In this document: positions 22,023 to 33,831 of the stretch, one piece after another
Numbering within the stretch: the first letter of the stretch is position 1
How the letters are laid out: each line of letters starts with the position of its first letter
Assembly (NCBI GenBank): GCA_944739405.2
Contig: OX123199.2
Span: 5,755,898 to 5,819,897, forward strand
Reading direction: 5' to 3'
DNA: 64,000 bases
Origin: Euclidia mi
Lineage: Eukaryota > Arthropoda > Insecta > Lepidoptera > Erebidae
The notes under the pieces: model-generated
The model's database searches: none
The model's input: only the letters and a program-made list of their open reading frames with translations
Told to the model about the DNA's origin: nothing
Translations under genes and position numbers: made by a program

Positions 22023-23469
22023 TATTACTATATGCTTTGCTTATATAATTATATGTATACCTATAGGAGTATAGCCAACAGCAACCACATAGCTAGTACT
22101 CAAGAGAAACAGAAATGAAATAGAAAAAAAAGTAGTTTCTTTCTACACAGCCGCTTTGTAATATGAATAAAGCCCACTACAAAGTACTACCAGTACTTAG
22201 AAAATATAATTTCTGTATGCATGGCGGGCTGGTTTTCTTACAAAGATTGGCAGCGGGAAATCTATTAACCTAAATGAGCCCCGTCAAAGGAATTGACGGT
22301 AATCGTGCCTCCCACACTAGAAGTGGTTGATTCGATAATTCGACATGTGCGGGACGTCCTTGGAACTGTACTTGGACAAAAAATCGGTTTTATGCTAGAT
22401 CATTATATAAAGGGAATAAAGAACTGAGATTTCGATAGGTACAATCTGTACATATTGCAAAACGAAGTACTCCAGATCATCCTGTCTGTGTGCATGAACG
22501 CATAAACTCAAAAACTACGACCGGAATTTGAACAGCGTTCACCAATAGATGGGGTGTTTCCTGAGAAGCGTTTAGGCGTATAATTCACGCAAGTGAAGTC
22601 GCGTGTGAAGTCTAGTCTAGTATACAGATAAGTAAGTACTTCGTAAGTCTCTTCTTAGCCGAGATTGGCGTATATTATGCCTCCAGGTGTCAGAGGAGAA
22701 AGTATAGCATTTTAACAATCAATATCACCCAAGAATTATTCCCTTTTATTATATTTTCAATTTAAGACCGTCTATAAAATTTAATCTACTAAAACATCAG
22801 TAGCAAGTATAATAAAATTAATGAGAAATGAACAACTATGCCAAAGATCGTCAGGAAAGAACCATTCTCAGACAGCTGTTTAAAGACACATACATGACTG
22901 TTTGAAGATACAAGTGAAATAAAATCGATAATTAATTTTTAATTATAGCTATCTACACTGTTCTTATATTCAATTAAAATCGGTTAACTAAGGAAACCGA
23001 TGCCAGAGAGATACATATTTCGATTGGAGATGGTGTAGGGTCATTCAGCCTTTTTAATATAATTTTCATAGGTTTATACTCTTCTTGCAGATGGCATTTC
23101 AAAAAGCTGCTTAGTCACAATCAACCGGTAAAATATTTCTGATTAGTACAGTTTATGTTGGTAGTATTGATAATTGTACCTCGTTATTAGTACTTAAAGG
23201 CAATGCTTACCTACGTACTCGCAAATAATAAAGAATAGGTACTCGAATAATAGAAATAAGAACAGGTGGTCTACCAATTGTTGCACCCAACCAGTGGCCA
23301 AAGCTAGTCTTAATGTAGTTAAAACTAAAACTTTTATTTCTGTAATGCGACATGTTTTTATTTTATTTATTTTGTCTTATTCTTGTTATTTTTTATTACA
23401 TAAGTAAATAAAATGTTCGTATTTTTTAATGATTATATAGACGTTATGGTTTTGGTTAATTTATTTATA
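22023..23469. other. Intergenic with repeat scraps
   Basis: A small palindrome CCGTCAAAGGAATTGACGG lies at about 22279-22297. Segment 22500-22570 (AAACTACGACCGGAATTTGA... GTTCACCAATAGATGGGG) reads like an interspersed-element 3' region. No gene was recognised. Confidence 0.4.
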
Positions 23470-23690
23470 TATTTACTCAGATAAGCTCGGATGCGCATAC
23501 TATTTATAAAATGTTCACACACATGTCAGGGGCCAGCTGAAAATCAGTGCTGTGTACTAGCACAGCAAGTACTGAGCTGGTACCCTTTGATGCACGTGCA
23601 TAACTTATAATTATAAGATAATACTTCAATTTCATTTTATATGTATATATTGTGTCTGTATCAAAAATAAATGGTTTAAATGGTTTTAAA
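23470..23690 (+). repeat. Possible retroposon 3' region
   Basis: The segment AGGGGCCAGCTGAAAATCAGTGC...GTACTGAGCTGG is followed by AAAAATAAATGG at about 23664, an AATAAA signal, in an AT-rich tail. It resembles the 3' untranslated end of a non-LTR element. No second copy is in the window. Confidence 0.35.
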
Positions 23691-24979
23691 TTCTCGCTTT
23701 ACCAGTCAGTGTGGCTAGTCAGTACCTACAAGAAACACGGTGAATAGGGCCACTCGCCTCTCGGCTTGGTAATTAACTGTTCGCCTCGACATCGTTAAGT
23801 TGGACATTTCCCTCACGCAACCTCGACCTTAAACCATAACTACCAAGTAACGCTAATACGAAACTAAGTTGAACTATTAGACACGTTCTGATAAGGAACC
23901 AAATTGGCATTTATTAATATCAAACATTAGCGTAAAGATACCTTTCAAAGATAGCTTAAAGTTGCAGCAATTTTGATGAAGGCTTTAAAGCAATTATTGA
24001 TAGCCTACAATTAGGCATTGAGAGTCAAGTTGCAAGCTATAAAAAAATACATAATTGCGACATAGCAATATTTTTTAAACGAAACTTCTTTATGAGATGA
24101 TCGTGATTTGAAACTCGATGAAACGAAAATGCGTCACGGCAAAGAGGTACAAATATAATTGTATATCTGCCTCCAACCAATCAATAGATACAGTTATTGA
24201 ATGTAGGTATACATGAAAATCCGGTACGGAGCGTTCCTGGTAACAATTTTCATATATAAAGGATCTCGAATTTTCAATAAAAATACTCACAACATTACAA
24301 TAATACAGTGGAGATTTTCACATCGATTGCAGCGCTCCATTTTATTGAATGCCTCGATATATTTTTAAATTTTTAATAGTACTGCATTCGCACTCAATTA
24401 TCGACCATCGAAACTGTAATTAAGGCTGTGTTATTAAAACGTTAATAGTTTACTATTTTATTTACAAGACGCTTATTGAGGCGTATAGCAAATAATATAC
24501 GCAATGAAATAATTATGTTAAATCAATTTTAATGTAATATAACTTTTAGAGTTGGTACTTTGGGTATCGCCACTATGTCGTGACTATTAATTAATGGACA
24601 ATATTCGCCTCATCTGTTCCCATTGTATCTATTTGTAGTCACTGCAAAGCAAAGCCTTAGACGACAGTTTATGGTGTACTCAATGTACCTAATAACCTCC
24701 ATTTAAACACACAAGCCACGGCGCTTCATAAGACAAGAAAATTTGTCGTCAAGACATAGTGGAATCTTTAAGGTGCGTACATATTCTATAACATGTGTAA
24801 TATGACACGTGGACATTAGGTTACATCAAAGATAATATAATACTATACCTACTTAACATTTAGTCTCGACACACTGAAACATTTTATATGTATAGTAAAG
24901 TTTTATAAACCTTAACAATGTTTGTCGATAGTTTATTTATGGTTATTAGCAATAAACTACTAAAGACATATTTGCTAGA
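23691..24979. other. Intergenic, no recognised feature
   Basis: AT-rich. A minus-strand 66-codon frame at 24090-24290 has no domain. Nothing else is supported. Confidence 0.45.
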
Positions 24980-25211
24980 CTGCCTCCTTGGTCCTGTGGA
25001 TAGTTTATCCGTCTGCTGATTGAGAGGTCCCGTGTTCGATGCCCGGGTTCAGCAAAAGTGTTACTGAGTTTTTCCGAATTCTCAGTAGCAGCTCGGAGTC
25101 CCTATTATGTGGGAGCTAAATTCATAATGTGTTGAAATGTGTGTGTAATATTTTATACCTCTGCCTATCCCTTCGGGTATACAGGCGTGAGTCTATAAAT
25201 AAAATAAATAA
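24980..25211 (+). mobile_element. tRNA-derived SINE, family S2
   Basis: The head is ACTGCCTCCTTGGTCCTGTGG with the diverged B-box TGTTCGATGCC near 25035. The body has GTTACTGAGTTTTTCCGAAT and CTCAGTAGCAGC, and the 3' end has CTGCCTATCCCTTCGGG...GTGAGTCTATAA and an A-rich (AAAT)n tail. It is nearly full length. Confidence 0.82.
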
Positions 25212-25802
25212 ACATATTTACTTTTCAAAGTTTACATGTAAGCACCAACATAATAATATATAAACTCTTACTTAACACTAGAGTACAACAGAGAGACCGG
25301 CCTCTTTTAAGCCTCTTTGGTATTGTCCTGGGGTTATCCTGCAATGTCTTTGTCCACATAACTGACTGGCATCAAGTGATTTAGGACTTACCGAGTGGCA
25401 AATCCAGCGGCATTTGTGTCCAAAAAATAAAAAAATAAAAAAAATAATTATTTTAGCGTCATATAATAACAGCTAACCCGATAGAATTTTCACAGAGTGC
25501 TAGCTCAAGATTTTAAAGAATTTAAAATTTAATCGACACTGTTGTAAATAAAATGCATTGTGTACCTTGCACGTAAATCTAGTTGTTAATATGAAATGCA
25601 CTCTATCACCTATAAAATATGAACCAATGTTGTACCAACTCTTCTAATCTTACTTGCGGAACTAAAAGACTTTGTCTTTGCCGTTGTCGTTGGTACAACC
25701 ATCTAGGCTTACTCACTTGGACACAAAATAAGCCATTTAGTAGGATTTCAGTTCGCAGATGAACAAATAAGTATATATAGTTATACGAGATTTTGGTGTA
25801 GT

Positions 25803-25910
25803 GTAGGACGCCCTACGGCTAGACAGAGTGACGATATACGCAAAGTAGCTCGCAGCGGCTGAACACGGCTAGCCGAAAGTCGAGCTCAGTGGCATGCCAT
25901 TGTAGAGGCC
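25803..25910 (+). pseudogene. LINE ORF2 C-terminal scrap
   Basis: The frame from 25803 reads VGRPTARQSDDIRKVARSG, a stop, then TRLAESRAQWHAIVEA. The pattern GRP-x3-R-x-DD...R-x-AE-x-R-x-xW is the typical C-terminal tail of RTE/Jockey-like ORF2 proteins. It is only 36 codons long with an internal TGA, so it is a fragment. Confidence 0.7.
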
Positions 25911-25942
25911 ATATCACATTGGAGATTTTATTTCTCAAGCAA

Positions 25943-26586
25943 AATTGAACCTGTCATTTCGAAAAGGACTCAAGTCCTTTAATTAAAAGGAACAACAAAA
26001 ATTTGTTTATTTTTTTTTTATTGAAGTTTCAGGACTAATGCCTTTTTCAAAATGACCTCTCAGATGTTCATACAAAATCAAATATTTTCAGAAGAACTGT
26101 TACTAATTATCTTGATATTCATTGTTTGCTGAAGTTGTTGGCCATGCAAAAACTTCTGTACCTATAGAAAGTTTGGTACTCCGCTGGAACATATTTTTCT
26201 AGTTTTTTTAAATCAGATATTTTCTTTTCATTGATTGGCACTTTACCAGCTTATGCAGGAGTATTATTTGGTAAGGGCCTGGTACCCATCCTCTGTAGGA
26301 GTTGGAAATCATGACTGATTAAACAATCTAGTCAAAACAATGTAAATGTATGTAAAAAAAATGTAAATGTAGTCAAATGTAGTCTAAACAATGCCCTTAG
26401 TCCAGGACTCGTGCCATTTTCAAACAGACTTTAATGTTTGTTTGTCTTTTAAGTTGACTTGTTATGTATGAAGATGCTCCCTTTTCACAGGGAATATGTA
26501 AAACGCTTCAATAATTAAAATGGCGCCAGAAAGTGATATTTAAAAAAAGTGTGACTCGTGCCCTTTTCGAAATGACGGGTTCAATT
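25943..26586. mobile_element. MITE with ~32-bp inverted ends, 644 bp
   Basis: The ends AATTGAACCTGTCATTTCGA and TCGAAATGACGGGTTCAATT are inverted and continue inward (AAAAGGRCWCRAGTC). Internal subterminal echoes occur at about 26030 and 26400. Non-coding. No unambiguous target-site duplication. Confidence 0.72.
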
Positions 26587-27932
26587 AAAGTCTTGCATTA
26601 GCAGTGATATCAATAACAATGAGGAAATATTACAATAAATATCCATTAGTAAATATAAATCGAACGAGGTGTTATACATGAGTTATCTCAACTAGAATAA
26701 CCTGGCAAAGTGCTTATCAGGGAGGCGAAAATTTCAACTACTTTTTTTCAATGATATCTTACACACAATCGCTATATAGATACTCATACTCTTCGTGATT
26801 TTATTGTTAATATCGAGAACTATTTGTAATATAAACATTTTATCCTGACATTTCTTAACCATAACGTCAAAAAAAAGAATCAAGGAAAATATTTAGAGTA
26901 CTCTTTGCGATCAAATTCCTACGCAAGGAAACATAATATCTTACGTTATTGAAAGCGAAAACAGTCAGCCCGCGAACTGTAAACTTTCCCGTTAAGAACT
27001 AACATTATTTGACTAACAAGGACATTGTTTGAAAACATACCACCGATCTAGAAAACTGATTACCTAATGTATATGGCTACGTCCATATCGCTTATGAGCT
27101 TGGTTTGTCCGGCTTATGCGGTCATCGCTTTAGGAAATAGAGATCTAATGACAGAGGCACTTATTGGAGATTATGTATACCACCTGGGTACTGATGCAGC
27201 CTTAGTACCTTATTAATGATATTATGATTTGGCGTCTTATAAACAGTGTTTGTTTGTTTCTCCGTCTTTCACGCTATAACTTTTGAATGGATTTTGATAA
27301 AACTTAGCAGTAATATAGGCTGTTTTGCCGCGCAATTTAATTTTTTTCTCATATTGTAAGTAAGCGGCACGGCCTGCCTGAAGGCACTTGTGTGCAGCAA
27401 AAAGGATATCTTTGTGAGGATTTTATGAGAATGTAATTTTCGAAGTAAATGCTAAAATGATGTAATATTCCTATACAAAAATTATGCTTTGTGTTCGATA
27501 GGCATACGTATAGCATCTTCGTGTCAGCCTAGAGGCATGCTTCCTATGGACTTACCCGCATCCAACCACTTCTCGCGATCGTAACGAGATCGTCGGTCCA
27601 CCTTGCGGGAGACCCACCATATATGTACCTACAAATAGCATACTCAGCCTTAATATACTACTGCAGTATCAATAAGTTATCAAGTATAGAAACTTTAAAT
27701 TGCAGCTATTGTCGTCAATCGAGTGCCGAGTCCCAGGTCCGAGTGGATTCGGACATCGCGCACCGCTGACTATTCGAAGTTTAATGAATAGTTGTTTTGA
27801 TAACTAAGTAACTCTTGCTAGGCCGTAACGGCAAACATTGAGAGAGTGGCTGCATTTCTACAGTGCAATGTAAATATACAAAATATTCATAATATTTTCG
27901 AAAATTTCTAGCCGGCAACTGAGCTCTCCTTT
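26587..27932. other. Intergenic with repeat scraps
   Basis: Segment 27240-27345 (GTTTGTTTGTTTCTCC...TTCACGCTATAACTTTTGAA...GTAATATAGGCTG) is an interspersed-element type also seen at 44030-44195. Segment 27545-27615 resembles 18110-18175. No gene was recognised. Confidence 0.4.
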
Positions 27933-27997
27933 GCCCGACCCGGGCATGGGTTCACCTAATCAGTAGACGTATTCGCTATCCACCGGAATACGAAGGC
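27933..27997 (-). mobile_element. SINE S2 head fragment
   Basis: On the minus strand it reads ACCGCCTTCGTATTCCGGTGG...GATAGCGAATACGTCTACTG, then CCCGGGTCGGGCAAAGG. This is the tRNA-like head of family S2 cut off before its body. Confidence 0.55.
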
Positions 27998-28262
27998 GGT
28001 GACTTATAGTAGAAAATTTCCCCATGACGTCTAAAGTGACTGTGGGAAAATCGTCATCGTTGAGGGTAAAAACACTGTGATTCAGTGGACTTTCTACAGA
28101 AGATTTACATTGAACAGCCACGTCTTTATGTCTTTGAAGAGGTACTAATATGATCTCTACCACAGTGCAAAACATCTGATGGCTCATGGAAGGTACCTTG
28201 CGGTTACGGCGCGACTTGGGAAATACTATCCTTTCGCTATTGGTGGTAATCATTTGCGGGTC
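27998..28262 (-). other. Unassigned 97-codon open frame
   Basis: A minus-strand frame running from ATG at 28253 to 27960 overlaps the SINE head at its 3' end. I recognise no domain. The first 80 residues have mixed hydrophobic and charged composition with no signal peptide or membrane segment. It could be a decayed transposon or host exon, or chance. It is not claimed as a gene. Confidence 0.2.
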
Positions 28263-29105
28263 TGATTCACAGGAATATGATATGCGTCGACTGTACTCAC
28301 GGCATTACAATTTTGCTTAGACTTGAGTCAACTGAATTTGAGAAATGTTCTATATATTTTCCAAAAACCCTGGTGGTTAGTAATGGTCTTTAATATAGCT
28401 TTTAGAAAATAAATATGGATAAATATTCCCGTTGATGAGTAACTCCAATGCGATTCAATAGTTTCCTCTCAGTTGACTGCCTCTATTCAAATACAATCTG
28501 TAATGCTGCGTTGCGACTTGGATATGTATCAGATAAACAATACAACTTCCTCTAACTGGGATTCGAAACTTTACACCAATCTCAGTAATGGATTGCGTAT
28601 CTGTAATCAATTAATACTATGGCATTCAATCATGTAAATAAAATTGAAGTATCTGTCTGTGATTTTAAAATAACGTTGTTTTTCAAGTGCACTTATAATT
28701 AGTTACACGATACCAAGTCATAAATAAACTTGTTTTTTTTTTAAATTTTTGTCTGTCAGTCTTTCTATCTTTCTATTATAGGTATATCTTTCTATTTATC
28801 TGGAATAGCTGAACCAAAATTAATGAGACTTTCACTGGAAGATAAGAGACCTTGCAGGGCTACATAAAGGCTGTAGTAGTAAGTAACGTATATTTTGCGT
28901 CTCGTAATCACTTGGGTCCTCAGACTGATGAATTAAATGTGTGTCTATTGTATCGTAGTAAGGAAATATCGACAAGCTGCGAGAAACATCTCTATCGCCA
29001 GTCCATAAACTATATAGAAAATTGCTTATGTCGGGTTGTTTGTTTATTTACCGTCATACAGGTAATTGGAGGTACGTCAAAAGTGACATACCTATTTATG
29101 AAATA
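28263..29105. other. Intergenic with a weak repeat scrap
   Basis: A TGTCTGTCAGTCTTTCTATC stretch near 28749 is followed by AGCTGAACCAAAATTAATGA, in the style of an element 5' region. The limits are unclear. No gene. Confidence 0.35.
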
Positions 29106-29197
29106 CTAGCTGACACGGCGAACTTCGTACCGCCTACAGGCGATTCCTTCATTTTTCAATTTTAATTTTTAAATTTTGCTCTCCGTAAGAACCATCC

Positions 29198-29739
29198 CGG
29201 TAGTTCCCATTTGTTCTATGGAACATGACGTCATTGGACAAAATGAGACATTTTTTTTCCTATTTCGTACTATAGAACATGTAATACTTATTATTTCTCA
29301 AATTGTTCTATGGAACAAGGAAAATGAGACCTCTTTAACCGCTTATCTACTGGCCACTAGAAAATAGTTATTTATAGTGTCACTTGTCGAAGTGACTTGA
29401 TTATCTATTTATGAGAGTATCTTTACTTTGACTCGCTTGCATGCAAAAATGCATTTCTTTAAGGACATACAATTTTTACAACGCGGTCGTGGCACAGTCT
29501 TACTGTTTCAAGAAAAAGAATATTATAAACAAGCTGTGTACACTCGAGGACAAACGTTATGGCGATGTGCTAATAAAATATGTCATGGAATATTTTGAGA
29601 AACTAATGATTCCCATTTTGTTCTATGGCGGTAGAGTCTGGCGAAAAGCTAGGACGCAAGTTCTATGAAACAAAAACGGAAAAAAATGTCTCATTTTGAC
29701 CAATGACGTCATGTTCCATAAACCAATTGGGAACTACCG
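29198..29739. mobile_element. hAT-like MITE 1 (TSD AACCATCC)
   Basis: The 8-bp target-site duplication AACCATCC lies at 29190-29197 and 29740-29747. The inverted ends CGGTAGTTCCCA... extend about 58 bp and include ATGGAACATGACGTCATTGG on both arms. It is 542 bp and non-coding; the short open frames in it are artefacts. Eight-base duplications are usual for hAT elements, but the end sequence is not enough to be sure. Confidence 0.82.
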
Positions 29740-29776
29740 AACCATCCTCGTACTTCAAGGAATATTATAAAACAAA

Positions 29777-29977
29777 CTAGAGGACGCCAGCAGCTACGCC
29801 TGCATTTTTTTTAATTTACCCGTTTTGGCCGATCCCGTGGGAATTTCGGAAAATCGCTTCTTAGTGCACCCCTACGGTCCCCAAGGAACATACATGCCAA
29901 ATTTCAGCTTCCTGAGCCCAATAGTTTCGGCTGTAGCGAGTCTGTCAGTCAGTCAGTAACGCAAGGATTTTAAAAGA
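29777..29977 (-). mobile_element. Nested 201-bp mini-Helitron
   Basis: On the minus strand it starts TCTTTTAAAATCCTTGCG and ends GGCGTCCTCTAG, flanked by A (complement of 29978) and T (complement of 29776). It is the relative of 3274-3480, inserted into the larger mini-Helitron. Confidence 0.8.
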
Positions 29978-30034
29978 TAATTAGCGAAATCGGTTCAGCT
30001 GCTCTCGAGATTTGCGCTAAGCAACACATGCAGC

Positions 30035-30417
30035 CAGTGGCGGCGCTAGGCGTCGGTGACGTCGGCGACCGCCGACGGCCTCGCGCCTGAGGGGGCCTCG
30101 CAAAAAGTTTTACAAGTTACATACTTAATTTCATTTCGCCAATCATCCTGGCTTAGGTAGCTGACATCGAACAATTCGGGAAAAAAGGTAAGCAGATGAT
30201 AATGACTTTAATTATTTTCGAAGACGTGCGTGACAAGATCTGTGTTGGGTGGCAATTTTTGAATTGTCATTGATTTATTCATACATTATTTTATAATTTG
30301 GCTCAATTAATTATAACGTTTTTTTGCCTACGAAGTAAACAGGGCCTCGCCATAGATTTCAAGGGCCTCGCGAACTTGATGTCGCCGACGTCCACATGTG
30401 GTCTAGCGCCGCCACTG
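30035..30417. mobile_element. hAT-like MITE 2 (TSD CATGCAGC)
   Basis: The 8-bp target-site duplication CATGCAGC lies at 30027-30034 and 30418-30425. The inverted ends are CAGTGGCGGCGCTAG and CTAGCGCCGCCACTG. The CAGTGGCGG start is typical of hAT ends. Internal GGGCCTCGC words repeat near 30093 and 30341-30370. Non-coding, 383 bp. Confidence 0.88.
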
Positions 30418-30446
30418 CATGCAGCGATTCATTTTTATATTATAGA

Positions 30447-31039
30447 TAATTATTTATTGTGCATAGGTAGTAACATATTGCTACTCATAAAATGTATACA
30501 ATATTACTTACGGTAGACCTTGAAATTCGAAATTGGCTTACCTGCAAACAAAAAAAAATTACAATTAGGTCAAGCAGTATAATTCATCGTCCTACTAGTT
30601 TAGTCAAATTAAATTTCTAGATTTATGTCTAGTAGTACTAATTTAAGAATATTACCTAGACATATACATCGTATTAGCTTTTCTACAGAGTGACTACCGT
30701 GGCATCCAAGGAAATTAATTGCTTTTATAAGAAAATAATTTTTATTTCCGCTTTTATAAGAAGGGAATTTTTCTTCCTGATTTTATATAAAGGGAATTTT
30801 ACTTTATTGACATTCACTTTAATTAGTGCAATTTGCAGGTCAACCTATTTATGGAACATTCAGAAGACCAAACACAAAAACTTAAAGGTAAACAAAATTT
30901 TTGTAAACTTTAAGGCGATGAACGACATTATTTGACACATTATACAGCGTTCACGTTAATATGTGTTTCACATCTCAGTGTCAGAAGAATCACACTTTTC
31001 TTTGTTATAAATTGCGTCCTTAGAAGCTGCAATTCATGC
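30447..31039. other. Intergenic, no recognised feature
   Basis: AT-rich. A 14-base phrase (GCTTTTATAAGA...AATTTTT) is repeated near 30720 and 30750 with AAGGGAATTTT variants. No gene is supported. Confidence 0.45.
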
Positions 31040-31262
31040 TACTACTCTGTTTGCAAGAACCCAACTCACCCAGACCGTGAACTTGCCGCCAACTCGCATC
31101 ATCACCTAGTTCGGCAACGTCATTTGGACTCAATAATAATGACGCTAACCGGCCGGGCATACAGATTGTGTGATGAAAAAATATTTTTTACTCAAAGCGA
31201 CGTCCTACAGAATAACGGGTACAGTGGGCGGATCAGACAACTAAGACAGTACCAAAAATATC
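31040..31262 (+). pseudogene. Probable Penelope-like reverse transcriptase remnant
   Basis: The frame beginning at 30932 contains CKNPTHPDRELAANSHHHL near 31052-31110, then LTGRAYRLCDE near 31145-31180 and VLQNNGYSG near 31200-31232. The order KPTHTDRYL...SHHP...R-A-x-x-LC...L-x-x-NGY is that of the region before the endonuclease in Penelope-like and related insect elements. No catalytic motif is in the window around it. The upstream half of the frame is not similar to anything I know. Assignment rests on motif memory only. Confidence 0.5.
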
Positions 31263-32551
31263 ATGATTACAAGATGAAATATACCTAACATGTTAACCTT
31301 ATTTTAAAGAAGATACAGATAAGGTCACGAACAACTTAAAAAAAAAATCAGTGATAGCACAAGACTCATAATAATTCACAATATTTAAAACCGTCGCAAT
31401 ACTTATAAACGCATACGCTTCTGTACTAAACAGCTTGCCCGCGCAAAAGCCTATTGTACTCAAAGTTGACTGCGGCTGTAGGAGTTCATATCCCTATATA
31501 ACAAATTAAAGGCAATGTTTCCTATCGCAGTGGTAGGTAGGTATGTATATCACGCAATCAAACAAAATACCTACACAAATTAGCAATAGCACAATACCTC
31601 TAACTCAGACCAGGGGATTGAATAACACAACCCGTACAAAACTTCGATAGAACGCCGCTGCAAATCGGGTATGTTTGAAAAGCGATTGAAAATAAAAAGC
31701 AAAAAACTCGATGATGGGAAATGGATGGGTTTCAACTATCGAATATCTGACATCCAGTGATCCGTTTATGCGAAGCCCGTGCAATCATGTAACGTGAACT
31801 GCGACCTGTAGTGAGTATGGTGTGTCGTGATCGAGTCCAAAGTGAATATGAAAACAATGGTAGTGGTATAAATGAGCCAGAACACGGGTTGACAATTTAC
31901 TTGCTCATAGCTACATCCAACGCAGGCCTACATAAAGCAGCAATATCAGGCAATATCTGATAAATAATTGTAATCGATGCAGAGATACGTGACACTTACC
32001 TGAATAGCCCGAAAGACTATAATTACTACTACATATATACCTAACTAAGATATTTCTTTATTTAATTGTAAAACCCTTTAGACATGGCTTTTAGCGTATA
32101 TTTAATTCGTTTCGGAAACTTAGGTAACTATGCCAAATTAAACATTCTTCAATACACGAAATATTTTCTCTAAAATAAGTACATATTATTGTTAATTTGT
32201 AAAGAGGACCGTGCCAGCAGTAGAACAGTCTGATGATGATGATTTGTAATTTGTATTTTATATATTTTATTCATATTTTACTCATTTTACAGTTCCCACT
32301 TACTTACAGTAGGTACATAATATTATATATTCTACACCTACACATATTCGAAAAGCGCTGCAGACAGAAAGAATACTTTCAAGAATCTTTTAGTATCCAG
32401 GGTGGTATTTAAACAAGACAGCTGTCGTCTAGGGATGAGATCAAACCCAACGCAACAATGCGTACTTGGGGCTTCACACATTAATTTAGTTATACGTCTA
32501 GGATCCCACCGTAAGCTTTCTACGTTATGTATATTTTTTTTCAAAATTACT
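31263..32551. other. Intergenic, no recognised feature
   Basis: No gene or repeat boundary recognised; a short GATGATGATGAT-type run lies near 32232. Confidence 0.45.
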
Positions 32552-32993
32552 TTTTTAGGATTCCGTATCTAAAAGGTAAAAACGGGACCCTGTTACTAAG
32601 CTTCCGCTGTCTGTCTGTCTCTGGCTGTATCTCATAAACCGTGATAGGAAGCTCAAATTTTCACAAATTATGTATTGCCGTTGCCGCTATAACAACAAAT
32701 ACTAAAAATAAAAATAAAAATATTAAGGGTCCCATAAATTTTTTCGTATTTTTTGCTGAATATCACTAACGCTAAGACACTAAAACAATTGACAGAATAT
32801 ATAATTGTATATTACCTTTCAAAATAAATTAATAAAATAAAGTAAATATTAAAATCCCATACAACAAACGTAATTTTTAAGCAATTTTTACTCGATCTTA
32901 ATAAACAGGTACTTACGTAACGTGATATTTTTTTATAGATGGTACGGAACCCTTCGTACGCAAGTCCGACTCGCACTTGGCCAAATTTCATAG
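32552..32993 (+). repeat. Interspersed repeat, GGTTCCGT family, copy 1
   Basis: It begins AGGATTCCGTATCTAAAAGG...AACGGGACCC with a CTGTCTGTCTGTC run. It ends ATGGTACGGAACCCTTCGTA ... AGTCCGACTCGCACTTGGCC. The start and the CTGTCTGTC-style run relate it to 62812-63239. The class is not certain; such repeats are common in moth genomes. Confidence 0.6.
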
Positions 32994-33679
32994 CTACTGG
33001 TCAATAAACTAATAGATACGATTCTGTAAGGTTGCCCGTGATTTTTGAGCAATGTTTTTTATACTTTATAAAATGTGATTTACTAGGAAGAAAATAATAA
33101 AAATACTTATAATATTAAGTTGATATTTCTAGTTGCCGTTGCAAAAATACCTATATCAGAAATGATAAATATAATAGGTGCGAATGAGAAACCCGACTTG
33201 TAGGAAGTGAACGCTTAATCTTCGCACCCTGCTCCGATGAGCACGTTTAATATGAGCGTGCTTTATTATACTACAACGATACTCCAAAATCCATTAAAGA
33301 TTTTTAAACAGAAGGTTTTTTAAAGCACCATGTTATGTTATGCAGGCGCATAGTCAACTACTTTCGGTTAATATTATATTCAACAAAAATCCAACAAAAT
33401 TAGATACACACTACACACCAGTACAAAGTCATGATCGCTAAAGTCGCAGAGATGAACTTTACTGACCTTGCTCAATGTGACTGCAGAAGATTATCCTATT
33501 TGTTGAAGTACCTACTCCTTACGAGTAGGTACTTCAAAATATATCTGCGAAGAACGATTTACGACCCCTCCTCTATAATGACTTACTGACACTATGACGC
33601 ATTATATAATTTTAAAACGAGACAAAACCAACTTCATCTTTTTCTTCATCTCTTAATTCTTCAGTCCATAGATTATACA
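32994..33679. other. Intergenic with one 15-bp hairpin
   Basis: TTGAAGTACCTACTC at 33503-33517 is exactly inverted at 33523-33537 around a 5-base loop. No gene is seen. Confidence 0.6.
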
Positions 33680-33831
33680 GAGGGTCTAAGTACGAGTTTG
33701 CACTCGATCGTCACGGTGGACGATAGCCTAGTCGACGGGAACAATTTCCATACATTTTCTAAAAGCGCCTCTAACGGAGAGTAGCGATCGATATAGTCCG
33801 CTTGGGGGGCGCAAACTCGTACTAGACCCCC
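33680..33831. mobile_element. MITE, family M-GGGTCTAG, copy 2 (deleted)
   Basis: The ends GAGGGTCTAAGTACGAG and CTCGTACTAGACCCC are inverted. The left arm is nearly the same as at 2047 over 95 bp (GACGATAGCCTAGTCGACGG), while most of the right arm is deleted. Confidence 0.72.

Larger units (their letters stand above)
29106..30446 (-). mobile_element. Mini-Helitron host carrying three nested elements
   Basis: On the minus strand it starts TCTATAATATAAAAATGAAT (30446 downward) and ends GTTCGCCGTGTCAGCTAG (29109-29106), between A and T. Between these ends, about 190 bp of its own sequence are split by a hAT-like MITE (29198-29739), a second mini-Helitron (29777-29977) and another hAT-like MITE (30035-30417). 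Removing the inserts leaves a layout typical of small lepidopteran non-autonomous Helitrons, with CTTCAAGGAATATTATAAAA and TACGAGGATGGTTC-type blocks. Confidence 0.82.
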
